Assembly: GCA_037783415.1 (NCBI GenBank)
Contig: JAZGTN010000211.1
Span: forward strand, 62,001 to 126,000
Reading direction: 5' to 3'
Origin: Leptasterias polaris
Lineage: Eukaryota > Echinodermata > Asteroidea > Forcipulatida > Asteriidae
DNA: 64,000 nucleotides
The position numbers and the translations under genes were made by a program. Below the pieces are notes generated by a model, which did not search any database, was not told where the DNA came from, and saw nothing but the letters and a program-made list of their open reading frames with translations. Below, piece after piece: positions 45,012 through 60,220 of this stretch (the first letter of the stretch is position 1; each line of letters opens with the position of its first letter).

Positions 45012-46740
45012 CTAAAACAGTGAAGACAAATACATTTCCCCCCACTATTTTCTTGTGTCTCCAACATGGCGGTATGCCTAATCCAATGTTTATGATTGTC
45101 GAGCAAATGATTGAGGATAAGAGGGGGTTATGGAAGTTTAAAAACAACCGTTTCCAATCAATATTTCCGGCATGATGCAACTTTGACATGAAATGGTTTG
45201 CGTTAACACTGTGTTATTGTACACTGACTTTAAGTACAAAATATTTCTGATTCAAACTCATCTGCAGTTGTTTGAGGAGGAGGGGGGGTGGGTCCTCATA
45301 ACTATCTTAACAATCTCTGAGTGAGCTATAAGAAAAAGTATGAGAGAACCTAGTCCTGACATGGAGTAGACTTGTCAGTTTCCCGATGATGACCAGAGCA
45401 GGCTAGACAAAGCAGGTTGAGGTGAGTTGGGGGGGGGGGGGGGCGATACTAGTAGAGTGGACATCAGTCTGATTTTTGTATTGGGTCAAATTCAAAGGAG
45501 AAAGACACTACTTTATTAGTGCATGGAACAAACTAATGCAAGACTTATTACCCGTTGTGAAGAACAATGACTACACTTAGAGAGGCAGCAGCTCAATATC
45601 TCCTTCATGATGTAAAATCAGTGAAGGGCAACAGTCAAATAACTTGTAAAGCAGGACGTCTGCAAAATATGAAACATGAAAAGTTATTAACAATTGATAA
45701 CATAAGCATGACATGTATTGTAAACTGTCTGTTTCCACTAAGTCCCTCAAATCCCACGACCCCTGACCCAAGGCCCTCTCGACCTCCAACTTATTTCCTA
45801 ACAATCGAACCATGTCAACATCTGAGCCTTGTTTTACAGCCTGAGTTTGAATACAGTCCTGATTTAGAATGCAGTATGAGACCCAACTGTCATCCAGAAC
45901 AGCATCCACTGTGATGGACTGTTGAACATGGAGGAATTGCCTCCTGACACAGTTCATGTAGCATGTTTTTTCATTACCATCGCATAAAACAAGACATTAA
46001 CGAATCATTTCGATTGGGGAGGGGGGTGGGTTTATATTTTTGGCCAGTCACGATGCAGCTGTCTTTCAACACAGAGAGTGACGTACGAATTGGCAGCTGT
46101 AGCTCATCAGCTCCATTGTTCTCATTCAAGACCACTTGCATGGATGGGGCAGACTGAGCAACAAGCGTTACAGGCTACTTATTAACAGCCAAATGTTGTA
46201 GCCACAGCAGCCGATTTGGACATATTAAACAAGAAAGACCATAGTATAGTGATAGAGGAAGAATCGGCCCCTGGAGCTAGCATAAACTTGGAAGGTACAA
46301 TTTAGGTTCTTGCAGAATTCTGTATTTCAGGGGGAAGCTCCATCAACTGTCATGTATGTACCAAACTAGGCAAAGGGGCTGTGAGCTAGCTGTCATTCAA
46401 CTTGCGCGGTTAACACAGGCTCCCAATCTGATTTTTTGCTCAGGCTGGCTATGAGACATACATGGCATGGCTAAACGGTTGGTGTGTAAGTGGAGGGGGT
46501 CGTGGGAGTTTAGAACAACCGTTTTCAATCAATATTTCAATCATGATGCAACTTTGACATTAAAATTAGGATGCTTTGCAAGGTCAAGTGTTGTGCTTTT
46601 TGGTTGGCGTTAACACTGTTTATTGTCCACTGTCTCCAAGTACAATATATTTGTAATACAAACTCCTCCTACAAGTTGATTCACTGCTGCAGGATAGATC
46701 ATGATCAGTTGTTTGAGGAGGAGGAGGAGGGGGGGGGGGG

Positions 46741-49505
46741 GTCCTCATAACTATCTCAACAATCCCTGAGTGAGATAAGTTAAGGTTTGAGAAAACCTTG
46801 TCCTGCCATAGAGTAGGTTTGTCAGTCTCCTGATGATGACCAGAGCAGGCTAGTCCACAGCATTGAGACCAACCTTTCTCAGAGTACAGTGAAGGTGATT
46901 AGGAAATGGTGGTGGAGGCGAGTTGGGAGAGGGCGATCCTAGTAGATTGGACAACAGTCTGATTTATTGTATTGGGTCAACAAAACAAAGGAGAAAGAAT
47001 TTACCTTGTGCATGGAACAAACTAATGCAAGACTTACCCGTTGTGAAGAACAATGACTACACTCAGAGAGGCAGCAGCTCAATATCTCCTTCTTGATGTA
47101 ACATCAGTGAAGGGCAACAGTCAAACAACTTGTAAAACAAGACGTCTGCAAAATATGAAACATGAAAAGCTATTAACAATTGATAACATAAGCATGACAT
47201 GTCTTGTAAACTGTCTGTTTCCACTAAGTTGTTCTTAAACCCCCTCAAACCCAATGACCAGTGACCAACAAGGCCCTCTCGATCCCTCAACTTATTTCCC
47301 ATTAATCGAACCATGTCCCATGTCTGGGTCTTGTTTTACAGCTTGAGTTTGAATACAGTTTTGATTTAGAATGCAGTATGAGACCCAACTGTCATGCAGA
47401 ACTGCATCCACTGTGTGGGGGGGGGGGGGGGGGGTCCTCATAACTATCTCAACAATCCCTGAGTGAGATAAGTTAAGGTTTGAGAAAACCTTGTCCTGCC
47501 ATGGAGTAGATTTGTCAGTCTCCTGATGATGACCAGAGCAGGCTAGTCCACAGCATTGAGACCAACCTTATCTCACTCAGAGTACAGTGAAGGTGATTAG
47601 GAAATGGTGGTGGAGGTGAGTTGGGAGACAGCGATCCTAGTAGATTGGACAACAGTCTGATTTATTGTATTGGGTCAACAAAACAAAGGAGAAAGAATTT
47701 ACCTTGTGCATGGAACAAACTAATGCAAGACTTACCCGTTGTGAAGAACAATGACTACACTCAGAGAGGCAGCAGCTCAATATCTCCTTCTTGATGTAAC
47801 ATCAGTGAAGGGCAACAGTCAAACAACTTGTCAAACAGGACGTCTGCAAAATATGAAACATGAAAAGCTATTAACAATTGATAACATAAGCATGACATGT
47901 CTTGTAAACTGTCTGTTTCCACTAAGTTGTTCTTAAACCCCCTCAAACCCAATGACCAGTGACCAACAAGGCCCTCTCGATCCCTCAACTTATTTCCCAT
48001 TAATCGAACCATGTCCCATGTCTGGGTCTTGTTTTACAGCTTGAGTTTGAATACAGTTTTGATTTAGAATGCAGTATGAGACCCAACTGTCATGCAGAAC
48101 TGCATCCACTGTGTGGGGGGGGGGGGGGGTCCTCATAACTATCTCAACAATCCCTGAGTGAGATAAGTTAAGGTTTGAGAAAACCTTGTCCTGCCATGGA
48201 GTAGATTTGTCAGTCTCCTGATGATGACCAGAGCAGGCTAGTCCACAGCATTGAGACCAACCTTATCTCACTCAGAGTACAGTGAAGGTGATTAGGAAAT
48301 GGTGGTGGAGGTGAGTTGGGAGACAGCGATCCTAGTAGATTGGACAACAGTCTGATTTATTGTATTGGGTCAACAAAACAAAGGAGAAAGAATTTACCTT
48401 GTGCATGGAACAAACTAATGCAAGACTTACCCGTTGTGAAGAACAATGACTACACTCAGAGAGGCAGCAGCTCAATATCTCCTTCTTGATGTAACATCAG
48501 TGAAGGGCAACAGTCAAACAACTTGTAAAACAGGACGTCTGCAAAATATGAAACATGAAAAGCTATTAACAATTGATAACATAAGCATGACATGTCTTGT
48601 AAACTGTCTGTTTCCACTAAGTTGTTCTTAAACCCCCTCAAACCCAATGACCAGTGACCAACAAGGCCCTCTCGATCCCTCAACTTATTTCCCATTAATC
48701 GAACCATGTCCCATGTCTGGGTCTTGTTTTACAGCTTGAGTTTGAATACAGTTTTGATTTAGAATGCAGTATGAGACCCAACTGTCATGCAGAACTGCAT
48801 CCACTGTGTGGGGGGGGGGGGGGGGTCCTCATAACTATCTCAACAATCCCTGAGTGAGATAAGTTAAGGTTTGAGAAAACCTTGTCCTGCCATGGAGTAG
48901 ATTTGTCAGTCTCCTGATGATGACCAGAGCAGGCTAGTCCACAGCATTGAGACCAACCTTATCTCACTCAGAGTACAGTGAAGGTGATTAGGAAATGGTG
49001 GTGGAGGTGAGTTGGGAGACAGCGATCCTAGTAGATTGGACAACAGTCTGATTTATTGTATTGGGTCAACAAAACAAAGGAGAAAGAATTTACCTTGTGC
49101 ATGGAACAAACTAATGCAAGACTTACCCATTGTGAAGAACATTGACTACACTCAGAGAGGCAGCAGCTCAATATCTCCTTCTTGATGTAACATCAGTGAA
49201 GGGCAACAGTCTAACAACTTGTCAAACAGGACGTCTGCAAAATAGGAAACATGAAAAGCTATTAACAATTGATAACAGATGCATGACATGTCTTGTAAAC
49301 TGTCTGTTTCCACTAAGTTGTTGTAAAACCCCCTCAAACCCAATGACCCGTGACCCAACAAGGCCCTCTTGACCCCTCAAGTTATTTCCCATTAATAAAA
49401 CCATGTCCCATGTCTGGGTCTTGTTTTACAGCTTGAGTTTGAATACAGTTTTGATTTAGAATGCAGTATGAGACCCAACTGTCATGCAGAACTGCATCCA
49501 CTGTG
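46741..49505. repeat. Four near-identical ~697-bp tandem units
   Basis: Units run from a poly-G tract plus TCCTCATAACTATC to CTGCATCCACTGTG. The tracts precede 46741, 47436, 48130 and 48826; spacings are 694-698 bp and differ mostly in G-run length. Middle units are nearly identical; the first and last carry extra differences (for example 49100-49300). The pattern indicates recent unequal exchange between G-runs. Confidence 0.95.
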
Positions 49506-51639
49506 ATGGACTGCTGAACATGGAGGAATTGCCTCCTGACACAGTTTTTGTAGAAGGTTTTTTCATTACCGTCGCATAAATCAAGATGTTAACCAATCGT
49601 TTCGATTAGGGAGGGGGGTGGGGGGGTTCATATTTTCGGCCAGTCACGATGCAGCTGCCTTCAAGACAGAGAGTGATGTCCAAATTGGCAGCTGCAGCTC
49701 GGCCCCATCACTTTTATCCAAGACCACTGGGATGGGATGGACTGAGCAAACAAGTTCCATCAATTGTCATGTATGTACCAAACTAGGCAACAGGGGCTTT
49801 GAGCTAGCTGGCATTCAACTTGGGCGGTTAACACAGGCTCCCAATCTGATTTTTTACTCAGGCTGGCTATGAGACATAAATGGCATGGCAAAACGGTTGG
49901 TGTGTACTTACGGGTGGAGGGGGTCGTGGGAGTTTAGAACAACCGTTTCCAATCAATATTTCAATCATGATGCAACTTTGACATTTAAATTAGGAGGCTT
50001 TGCAAGGTCAAGTGTTGCGCTTTTTGGTTGGCGTTAACACCAGGTTTTGTCCACTGTCTATTAAATTACAATATATTTCTGCTACAAACTTATCCTACAA
50101 GTTGATGCGCTGCTGCAGAATAGATTGGTTGTTTGAGGAGGAGACAGTCCTCATAACCTTCTTAACAATCCCTGAGTGAGATAAGTAAAGGTTTGAGAAA
50201 ACCTTGTCCTGACATGAAGTAGATTTGCCAGTTTCCTGATGATGAATAGAGCAGGCTAGTCACAGCATTGAGACCAACCTTATCTTACTCAGAGTACAGT
50301 GAAGGAGATAAGGAAATGATGGTTGAGGCGAGTTGGGAGGGGGCAATACTAGTAGATTGGACAACAGTCTGATTGTTGTATTGGGTCCAAAAAATAAAGG
50401 AGAAAGATACTAACTCAGTGCATGGAACAAACTAATGCAAAACTTACCCGTTGTGTTAATAATGAAGGGCAACATTCTAAAAACTTGTAAAACATGATGT
50501 CTGCAAAAAATGAACGAAGAAAAGCTGTTAACAATTAATAACAGATGCATGATCTAAAACCCCCTCAAACCCCACGACCCACGACTCAAGGCCCTCTTGA
50601 CCCCTCAAGTCATTCCCCAATAATCAACCTTGTCCCAAATCCTAGGCTTGTTTTACAGCCCGAGTTTGAATACAGTCCTGATTTAGAATACAGCATGAGA
50701 CACCACAACTGTCATGCAGAACTGCATCCACTGTGATGAACTGCTGAACATGGAGGAATTGCCTCCTGACACAGTTTTTGTAGCATTTTTTTTCCATTTT
50801 ACCATCGCATAAAACAAGACTTTAACCAATCATTTCGATGGGGGAGGGGGGGTTCATTTTGTTGGCCAGTCTCGATGCTTAGCCTCGTCGTTCATATACA
50901 AGACCACTGGGATGGGGCGGACGGACCAAACAAGCATGACAAGCCACCCATTAAAAGCTTCATGTCATAGCCCTAGCTGCCAATTTTGACATATTAAACA
51001 AGAAAGACCGTAGTATAGCGGTATAGGAAGAATGGCGCCCGGGGAGCTAGCACAAATCAAATGTTATTTTCGGATAGCTATGGAGTTCCCTACTCGATAA
51101 TGTACAATTTGGGTTTTTGCAGAATTCTTTATTTCCTGACATCATTACAGAGAAGGCTCCATCAATAGTCATATATGTACAAAACTAAGCAACGGGGGCT
51201 ATGAGCTAGCTATAATCCAACTCGGGCAGTTAACACAGGCTCCCAATTGGGGAAAAATCTGATTTTGGCTCAGGCTGGCTATGAGACATACAAGGAATGG
51301 TAAAACGGTTGGTGTGCAAGTGGAGGGGGGTCATGGGAGTTTACAGTGAAGGTGATTAGAACAACCGTTTCCAATCATCATTTCTATCATGATGCAACTT
51401 TGACATGCATTGCAAGGTCAAGGGTTGTGCTTTTTGGTTGGAGTTAACACAGTGTATTGTCCACTGTCTCTATAAGTACAATATATTTCTGATATAAAGT
51501 GATCAATGCTGCAGAATAGATTGGTTGTTTGAGGAGGAGGGGGGGGGGGGTCCTCATAACTATCTCAACAATCACTGAGTGAGATAAGGAAATGTTTGAG
51601 AAAACCTTGTCCTGCCCTAGTTCATGTTCATTTCTCAAT

Positions 51640-53950
51640 ATAATAAGAAGCCAATGTCGTGCCGTCTTTTTCCTGTTCCAAAGCATGATGGGTCATCCCT
51701 AACGACCTGCTAAACCCAGTGACGGTTTAACTCTCAAATAAATAAAGAGCCAACGTGCGCCGTCTCTTAAATAATCCAAAGCATGATGGGTCAACCCTAA
51801 AAACTAGCAAACCAAGTGACGGTTCAACTCTCAAAATATTAACGAGCCAATGTTGTGTCGTCTGTTAAATATTCCAAAGCATGATGGGTCATCAATAAAA
51901 ACTTTCAAACCTTGTGACTGTTCAACTCTCAGATTATTAACGAGGCAACGATTTGAGCTATAAGAGTAGGTTTGTCAGTCTCCTGATGATGACCAGAGCA
52001 GGCTAGTCCACAGCATTGAGACCAACCTTATCTCACTCAAAGTACAGTGAATGTGATTAGGAAATGGTGGTGGAGGCGAGTTGGGTGAGGGCGATACTAG
52101 TAGAATGGAGAACAGTCTGATTTTTGTATTGAGTCCAAAAACAAAGGAGAAAGATACTACCTCAGTGCATGGAACAAACTGATGCAAGAATTACCCAGTG
52201 TGAAGAATAATGTCTAATAAACTGGCTGTTTTCACCAACGACCCAATGTACTTTCAACCCCTTTGGAATAATTAACAGACGACACAACATTGGCTTTAAT
52301 ATTTTGAGAGTTGAACTTTCACCGGGTTTGCTAGTTTTTAGGGTTGACCGATCATGGTTTGGAACAATTAGGAGACGGCACAAAATTTGCTTTTGAACAA
52401 TTTGAGGGTTGAACATTCAACAGGTTTGCAAAATTTTAGGGACGACCCATCATGATTTAGATTATTTAAGAAACGGCGCACGTTGGTTCTTTATTTATCT
52501 GAGAGTTAAACCGTCACTGGGTTAGCAAGTCGTTAGGGATGACCCAACAAGAAAAAGACGGCACAACATTGGCTTCTTATTACATTGAGAAATGAACATT
52601 CACTAGGTTTGTAAGTTTTTAGGGACGACCCATCACGATTTGAATTATTTAAGAGACGGACCAAATTGCTCTTTAATTATTTGAGAGTTACACCGTCACT
52701 GCACTTGCAAGTCGTCAGCAATTACCCATCATGCTTTGGAACAATTACAAGACGGCACAAAATTTGTTTCTTATTACATTTAAAATTGAACATTCACAAG
52801 GTTTGTAATTTTTTAGGGATAACCCAATATGCTTTTGAATAATTACGAGACGGCACAAAATTGGCTCGTTAATAATTTATTAGTTGAACCATCACTAGGT
52901 TTGCAAGTATTTAGGACTGACCCATCATGCTTTGGAACAATTTGGAGACGGCACAAAATTTGCTTTAGAAAAATTTGAGAGTTGAACATTCAATAAGTTT
53001 GCAAATTTTTAGGGACAACCCATCATGATTTGGATTATTTAAGAAACGGCAAACGTTGGCTCTTTAATTATTTGAGAGTTAAATCGTCACTGGGTTTGCA
53101 AGTCGTTAGAGAATGACCCATCATGCTTTGGAACAATAAAAAGACGGCACGACATTGGCTTCTTATTACATTGAGAAATGAACATTCACTAGGTTTGAAA
53201 GTTTTTATGGATGACCCATCATGCTTTGGAATAATTAACAGACGACAAAACCTTCGCTCGTTAATAATCTGAGAGTTAACCCGGCACTAGGTTTGCTAGT
53301 TTCTTAGGGACAACCCATCATGCTTTGGAATAATATGAACACAGCAAAACATTGGCCTTCTTAATACAATGAGAAATTAAAATTCACTAGGTTTGCAAAT
53401 AAAGGGGAGACCAATCATGCTCCGGAATAATTAAGAGAAGGCACAACATTGCCTCGTTAATAATCTGAGAGTTGAACAGTCACAAGGTTTGAAAGTTTTT
53501 ATTGATGACCCATCATGCTTTGGAATATTTAACAGATGACACAACATTGGCTCGTTAATATTTTGAGAGTTGAACTGTCACTTGGTTTGCTAGTTTTTAG
53601 GGTTGACCCATCATGCTTTGGATTATTTAAGAGACGGCGCACATTGGCTCTTTATTTATTTGAGAGTTAAACCGTCACTGGGTTTAGCAGGTCGTTAGGG
53701 ATGACCCATCATGCTTTGGAACAAGAAAAAGACGGCACGACATTGGCTTCTTATTATATTGAGAAGTGAACATGAACTAGGTTTGGAAATAAAAGGGAAG
53801 ACCAATATCATGCTCCGGAATATTTAAGAGAATGCACAAAATTGGCTTGTTAATAATCTGAGATTTCAACAATCACTAGGTTTGCTAGTTCTCAAGGGAC
53901 GAACAATTCTGCTTCGGAATGAGATGGCACAACATGGGCTCATTCATAAT
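51640..53950. repeat. ~97-bp minisatellite with an internal orientation switch
   Basis: In 51640-51965 monomers read CCAAAGCATGATGGGTCA, AACTAGCAAACC, GTGACGGTTCAACTCTCAAA, GAGCCAATGTTG, CGTCTCTTAA. From about 52240 to 53950 the same monomer is in reverse complement (GACCCATCATGCTTTGGAA at ~97-bp steps, about 18 copies). A megarepeat piece (51966-52200) separates the two orientations. The array resumes at 63480. Confidence 0.92.
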
Positions 53951-53952
53951 TT

Positions 53953-55610
53953 AAGGGTGTAGTGAGAAGTGTCATCTGATATGAAAGGAGATGATTATAA
54001 ATACATCAATACAAGTTTTAATTATTAATGAGGTTTTCCCAAAATTGTGCATGAGGGTATTGTGGATATTATCACTTATATAATATTTGTTATTTACTTA
54101 ACAAGTAAACTCAATCAAAGATCTCAGATAAGCTAGCTGCTTCAGGTCCACCCTCAATTACAAATAAATAACCAGATGATCATTTTGATTGACAAGTTTC
54201 AACTGCAGCCCCAGAATATGAATAGACTGGAACAATTATTTTTGTATTCCTTTTTTTTTGATGTAAAAAGTTGCATTCAGGATAAGGAATATTATGATTG
54301 GTTTTGTCCTACATTTGTTCAGCACTCTGATTTCACCCATAATCATTGGCGTGACAACTATCAGGCATAGGTCCCTATTGCAGTCACAAGAAAATAGGGT
54401 AGGGGGGAATGTATTTGTCTTCACTTTTTTAAAAAGGGGCATGGAGTTTTGGTTTTGCAATATCAAAGCTAATTACTTCATTCAAATCTCATCAAGTCTG
54501 ATCAGTACTGTGTGATCAGTGCTTTACAGCCCCCATTGGAATCTATACAGACACTTACACCAATGTTCCGCGTAGTACGTATTAAAATATAAACATTGGA
54601 TGTAATAAAGCAGAAATATAGTCATGAGGTAAAATCTGGACTGTTCTGTTTCACAAGTGATTATATTCTGCTATTCTGTTAGAATAAAATGCATACTATA
54701 GTTATTTATAGACCTCACAATAGATCCTTGTCATTTGATTGTTCTCCTAGAATTGATAATTTATTTCAACAGCAAATGACACAGAACAATTAATAATTTA
54801 TTCCAACGACAATGTACATGCATTAAAACCGCAAATATAAACTGAGGTAGTGCTGTTTAAGACAGTTTGGCTTTAATGCATTCTGTGTTTAAAACCATAC
54901 GCATGCATGTTGGCGTGCAAGCGTATGCGACTGCTAATATTGCATAAGAAACCTGGTAGCGCACAGTTTATACAGAGAGAAGTCAATGTTAAATCTGTTA
55001 TCACACGCAAAGCACAGCGGTGAATTCTCCAATACAGGACTCATCTATTAAGTTTTGGACTGCAGATCAGTTTACATTGCAAAATACAGTACGACACATG
55101 ACTGTTGTTCCGCCAATCAAATGAAAAGATCTATGAGTGCGGTATATGAAAGTGCATACTAATTATTTGTACATGTAGTTGATTTCAAATAGTCTAAACC
55201 AACAGATAATGGATAAAGACTCGATAAAACAATTTCCAACATGTTCCAGCCATAAATCATCCTTAAGCATTCTGGAAGACAAGAGTGATTTCAGCTAGCA
55301 GATTTGCACCTAACTTACAAAGATGGTCATGGTGGAAAAAATTCCCTGAAACTCTTTTGCTAACAGTGCCATACTGTTTCGATCTCGCAAGACCAAAACT
55401 CAATGCTACTTGGTCTAAAACAGTGAAGACAAATACATTTCCCCCCACTATTTTCTTGTGTCTCCAACATGGCGGTATGCCTAATCCAATGTTTATGATT
55501 GTCGAGCAAATGATTGAGGATGAAATAAGAGGGGGGTCATGGAAGTTTAAAAACAACCGTTTCCAATTAATATTTTCAGCATGATGCAACTTTTACATGT
55601 AATGGTTTGC
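53953..55610. repeat. ~1.65-kb dispersed block X, copy 2
   Basis: Direct repeat of 41397-43050. It joins the minisatellite on its left at AAGGGTGTAGTG and the megarepeat on its right, the same order of block X then megarepeat as in copy 1. Compared with copy 1 it has an extra ~20 bases near 54330 and 54895. Confidence 0.88.
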
Positions 55611-58600
55611 GTTAACACTGTGTTATTGTACACTGACTTTTAGTACAATATATTTCTGATTCAAACTCATCTGCAGTTGTTTGAGGAGGGGGGGGGGGGG
55701 GTGGGTCCTCATAACTATCTTAACAATCTCTGAGTGAGCTATAAGAAAAAGTATGAGAGAACCTTGTCCTGACATGGAGTAGACTTGTCAGTTTCCTGAT
55801 GATGACCAGAGCAGGCTAGACACAGCAGGTTGAGGTGAGTTGGGGGGGGGGGGGGGGGCGATACTAGTAGAGTGGACAACAGTCTGATTTGTGTATCAAA
55901 GGAGAAAGACACTACTTTAGTGCATGGAACAAACTAATGCAAGACTTACCTGTTGTGAAGAACAATGACTACACTCAGAGAGGCAGCAGCTCAATATCTC
56001 CTTCATGATGTAAAATCAGTGAAGGGCACTTGTAAACAACTTGTAAAGCAGGACGTCTGCAAAATATGAAACATGAAAAGTTATTAACAATTGATAACAT
56101 AAGCATGACATGTATTGTAAACTGTCTGTTTCCACTAAGTTGTTCTAAAACCCCCTCAACCCCCACGACCCCTGACCCAAGGCCCTCTCGACCTCCAACT
56201 TATTTCCCAACAATCGAACCATGTCAACATCTGAGCCTTGTTTAACAGCCTGAGTTTGAATACAGTCCTGGTTTAGAATGCAGTATGAGACCCAACTGTC
56301 ATCCAGAACAGCATCCACTGTGATGGACTGTTGAACATGGAGGAATTGCCTCCTGACACAGTTCATGTAGCATGTTTTTTCATTACCATCGCATAAAACA
56401 AGACATTAACGAATCATTTCGATTGGGGGTGGGTTTATATTTTAGGCCAGTCACGATGCAGCTGTCTTTCAAGACAGAGAGTGACGTCCGAATTGGCAGC
56501 TGCAGCTCATCAGCTCCATTGTTCTCATTCAAGACCACTTGGATGGGGCAGACTGAGCAACAAGCGTTACAGGCTACTTATTAACAGTCAAATGTTGCAG
56601 CCACAGCAGCCGATTTGGACATATTAAACAAGAAAGACCATAGTATAGTGATAGAGGAAGGATCGGCCCCTGGAGCTAGCATAAATTTGGAAGGTACAAT
56701 TTAGGTTCTTGCAGAATTCTGTATTTCAGCTCCATCAACTGTCATGTATGTACCAAACTAGGCAACAGGGGCTGTGAGCTAGCTGGCATTCAACTTGGGC
56801 GGTTAACACAGGCTCCCAATCTGATTTTTTGCTCAGGCTGGCTATGAGACATACATGGCATGGCTAAACGGTTGGTGTGTAAGTGGAGGGGGTCGTGGGA
56901 GTTTAGAACAACCGTTTTCAATCAATATTTTAATCATGATGCAACTTTGACATTAAAATTAGGATGCTTTGCAAGGTCAAGTGTTGTGCTTTTTGGTTGG
57001 CGTTAACACTGTTTATTGTCCACTGTCTCTAAGTACAATATATTTGCAATACAAACTCCTCCTACAAGTTGATTCACTGCTGCAGGATAGATCAGTTGTT
57101 TGAGGAGGAGGAGGGGGTCCTCATAACTATCTCAACAAGCCCTGAGTAAGATAAGGAAATGTTTGAGAAAACCTTGTCCTGCCATGGAGTAGATTTGTCA
57201 GTCTCCTGATGATGACCAGAGCAGGCTAGTCCACAGCATTGAAACCAACCTTTCTCAGAGTACAGTGAAGGTGATTAGGAAATGGTGGTGGAGGCGAGTT
57301 GAGAGAGGGCGATCCTAGTAGAATGGACATCAGTCTGATTTATTTTATTTGGTCAAATAAACAAAGGATAAAGACGATACCTTAGTGCATGGAACAAACT
57401 AATGCAAGACTTACCCGTTGTGAAGAACAATGACTACACTTAGAGAGGCAGCTCAATATCTCCTTCTTGATGTAACATCAGTGAAGGGCAACAGTCAAAC
57501 AACTTGTCAAACACGACGTCTGCAAAATGTGAAACATTAAAAGCTATTAACAATTGATAACATAAGCATGACATGTCTTGTAAACTGTCCGTTTCCACTT
57601 TGTTCTAAAACCCCCTAAAACCCCACGACGTTGACCCAAGGCCCTCTAGACCCCTCAACTTATTTCTCCATAATCAAACCATGTCCCATGCATGTCTGAG
57701 CCTTGTTTTACAGCCCGAGTTTTGAATACAGTCCTGATTTAGAATGCAGCAAGTGAAACAGCTGTCACACAGAACTGCATCCACTGTGATGGACTGCTGA
57801 ACACATGGAGGATATGCCACCTGACACAGTTTTTGTAGCATGTTTTTTTCATTACCATCGCATAAAACAAGACATTAACCAATCATTTTGATGGGGGAGG
57901 GGGTGGGGGGTTTCATAATTTTTGCCAGCCACCATGCAGCTGTCTTTCAGGACAGAGAGTGACCTCCAAATTGGCAGCTGCTGCTCAGCCCCATTGTTCT
58001 CATCTGACAACTGGGATGGGGCGGACTGAGCAAACACGTTAACAAGCGTTAGAGGCTACTCTTTAACAGCCACATGTTGTAGCCACAGCTGCCAATTGTG
58101 ACATATGAAAGACTATAGTATAGTGGTATAGGAAGAATTGCGCCCGAGGAGCTAGCATTAATCAAACATTATTTTATGATAGCTATGGAATTCCCTACTC
58201 AGGAATGTTCAATTTAAGTTTTTGCAGAATTCTTTATTTCGCGACATCATGGAGGAAGTTCTATCAATTGTCACTTATGTACCAAACTAGGCAGCGAGGT
58301 GTATGGACAGAATTAACACAAGTTCCCAATTGGGAAACAATCTGATTTTGGCTCAAGCTGACTTTGAGACATTCATGGCATTGTTAAATGGTTGGTGCAA
58401 AAGTCAAAGGGGTCGTTGGGGTCGAGGAGTTTTTAGGACAAGCCGTTTCTAATCAATATTTCCAGCATAATGCAACTTTAATAAATAAATTTTGATGCAT
58501 TGCAATGTGTTGTGTTTTTTGGTTAGCGTTTACACCGTGTATTATCCACAGCCCTGTCTCTAAGTACAATATATTTCTGGTACAAACTCATCTGAAGAAT

Positions 58601-60220
58601 AGATTGGTTGATTGAGGCCCTCCTCAAAACTAACTCAAGAATCCCTGAGTAAGATAAGGAAATGTTTGAAAAAACCTTGTCCTGACATGGAGTACATTTG
58701 TTAGTCTCCTGATGCATCCACATTGTGATTGACTGCTGAACATGGAGGAAATGCCTCCTGACTCAGTTTTTGCAGCATTGTTTTATTTTTTTTTCAGCTC
58801 AGCCCCATTGTTCTCATTCAAGACCACTAGGATGGAGCGGACTGAACAAACAGCCACACAAAGTAGCCTCGAACGCCAATTTGGACATATTAAACAAGAA
58901 AGACTGTAGTGTAGTGGTATAGGAAGACTTACACCCAGGGAGCTAGCATATGTCAAACATTATTTTTTGATAGCTATGAATATTTCCTTTCCGAGAATGT
59001 ACAAGTTTGGTTCTTGCAGAATTGTGGAGTTCCTGACATCATTACAGAGGAAGCTCCATCATTGGTCATGTGTGTATGAAACTAAGCAACGGGGCTATGA
59101 GGAAGCGGTAATCCAACTTTGGCAGTTAACACAGGTTCCCAATTGGGAAACAATCTGATTTTGGCTCAGGCTGGTTGGTGTGTAAGTGGAGTGGGGGGTC
59201 GTGGGAATTTTAGAACCATTTTCAATCAATCTTTCCATCATTGTACAACGTTGACACTAAAATTTGGATGTATTGCAAGGTCAAGTGTTGTGCTCTTTGA
59301 TTGGTGTTAACATCGTGTATTGTCCACTGCTTTTAAGTACAATATATTTCTGATACAAACTCATCCTACAAATTGATGCACTGCTTCAGAATAGATTGTT
59401 TGTTTGGGGAGGAGGGGGATCCTCATAACTATCTCAACAATCCCCGAGTAAGATAAGTAAAGGTTTGAGAAAACCTTGTCCTGACATGAAGTAGATTTTT
59501 CAGTCTCCTCATGATGGATAGAGCAGGCTAGTCACAGAATTTAGACCAACCTTATCTCACTCAGAGTACAGTGAAGGAGATAAGGAAATGATGGTGGAGG
59601 CGAGTTGGGAGGGGGCAATACTAGTAGAGTGGACAACAGTCTGAATTTTGTATTGGGTCAAACAAAAAAGAGAAAGATATTACCTCACATCAGTGAAGGG
59701 CAACAGTCAAACAACTTGTAAAACAGGACGTCTGCAAAATATGAAACATGAAAAGCTATTAACAATTGATAACAGATGCATTACATGAGTCTTGTAAACT
59801 GGCTGTATCCACTAACTTGTTCTAAAACACCCTCAACCCCCAACCCAAGGCCCTCTCGACCCCTCAACCTATTATTCCCCAATAATCAAACCATGTCCAA
59901 AATCTGAGCCTTGTTTTACAGCCTGAGTTTGAATACTGTCCAGATTTAGAATGCAGCAAGCGACACAACTGTCATGCAGAACTGCATCCACTGTGATTGA
60001 CTGCTGAACATGGAGGAATTGCCTCCTGACACAGTTTTTGTAGCATGTTTTTTTAAAATTACCATCATATTAAAACTGGGAGGGGGCCAGTCATGATGCA
60101 GCTGTCTTTCCAAAGACAGAGAGTGATGTGGCGGACTGAGCAAACACGTTAACAAGCGCTAGAGGCTACCCTTTAAAAGCCACATAAAGTAGCCGCAGCC
60201 ACCAATTTTGACATATTAAA

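Noticed and set aside
47063..47314. 83-codon minus-strand frames in each 697-bp unit
   Set aside because: They cross a splice-like acceptor and stop before the donor; the older units break the frame, so it is not maintained.
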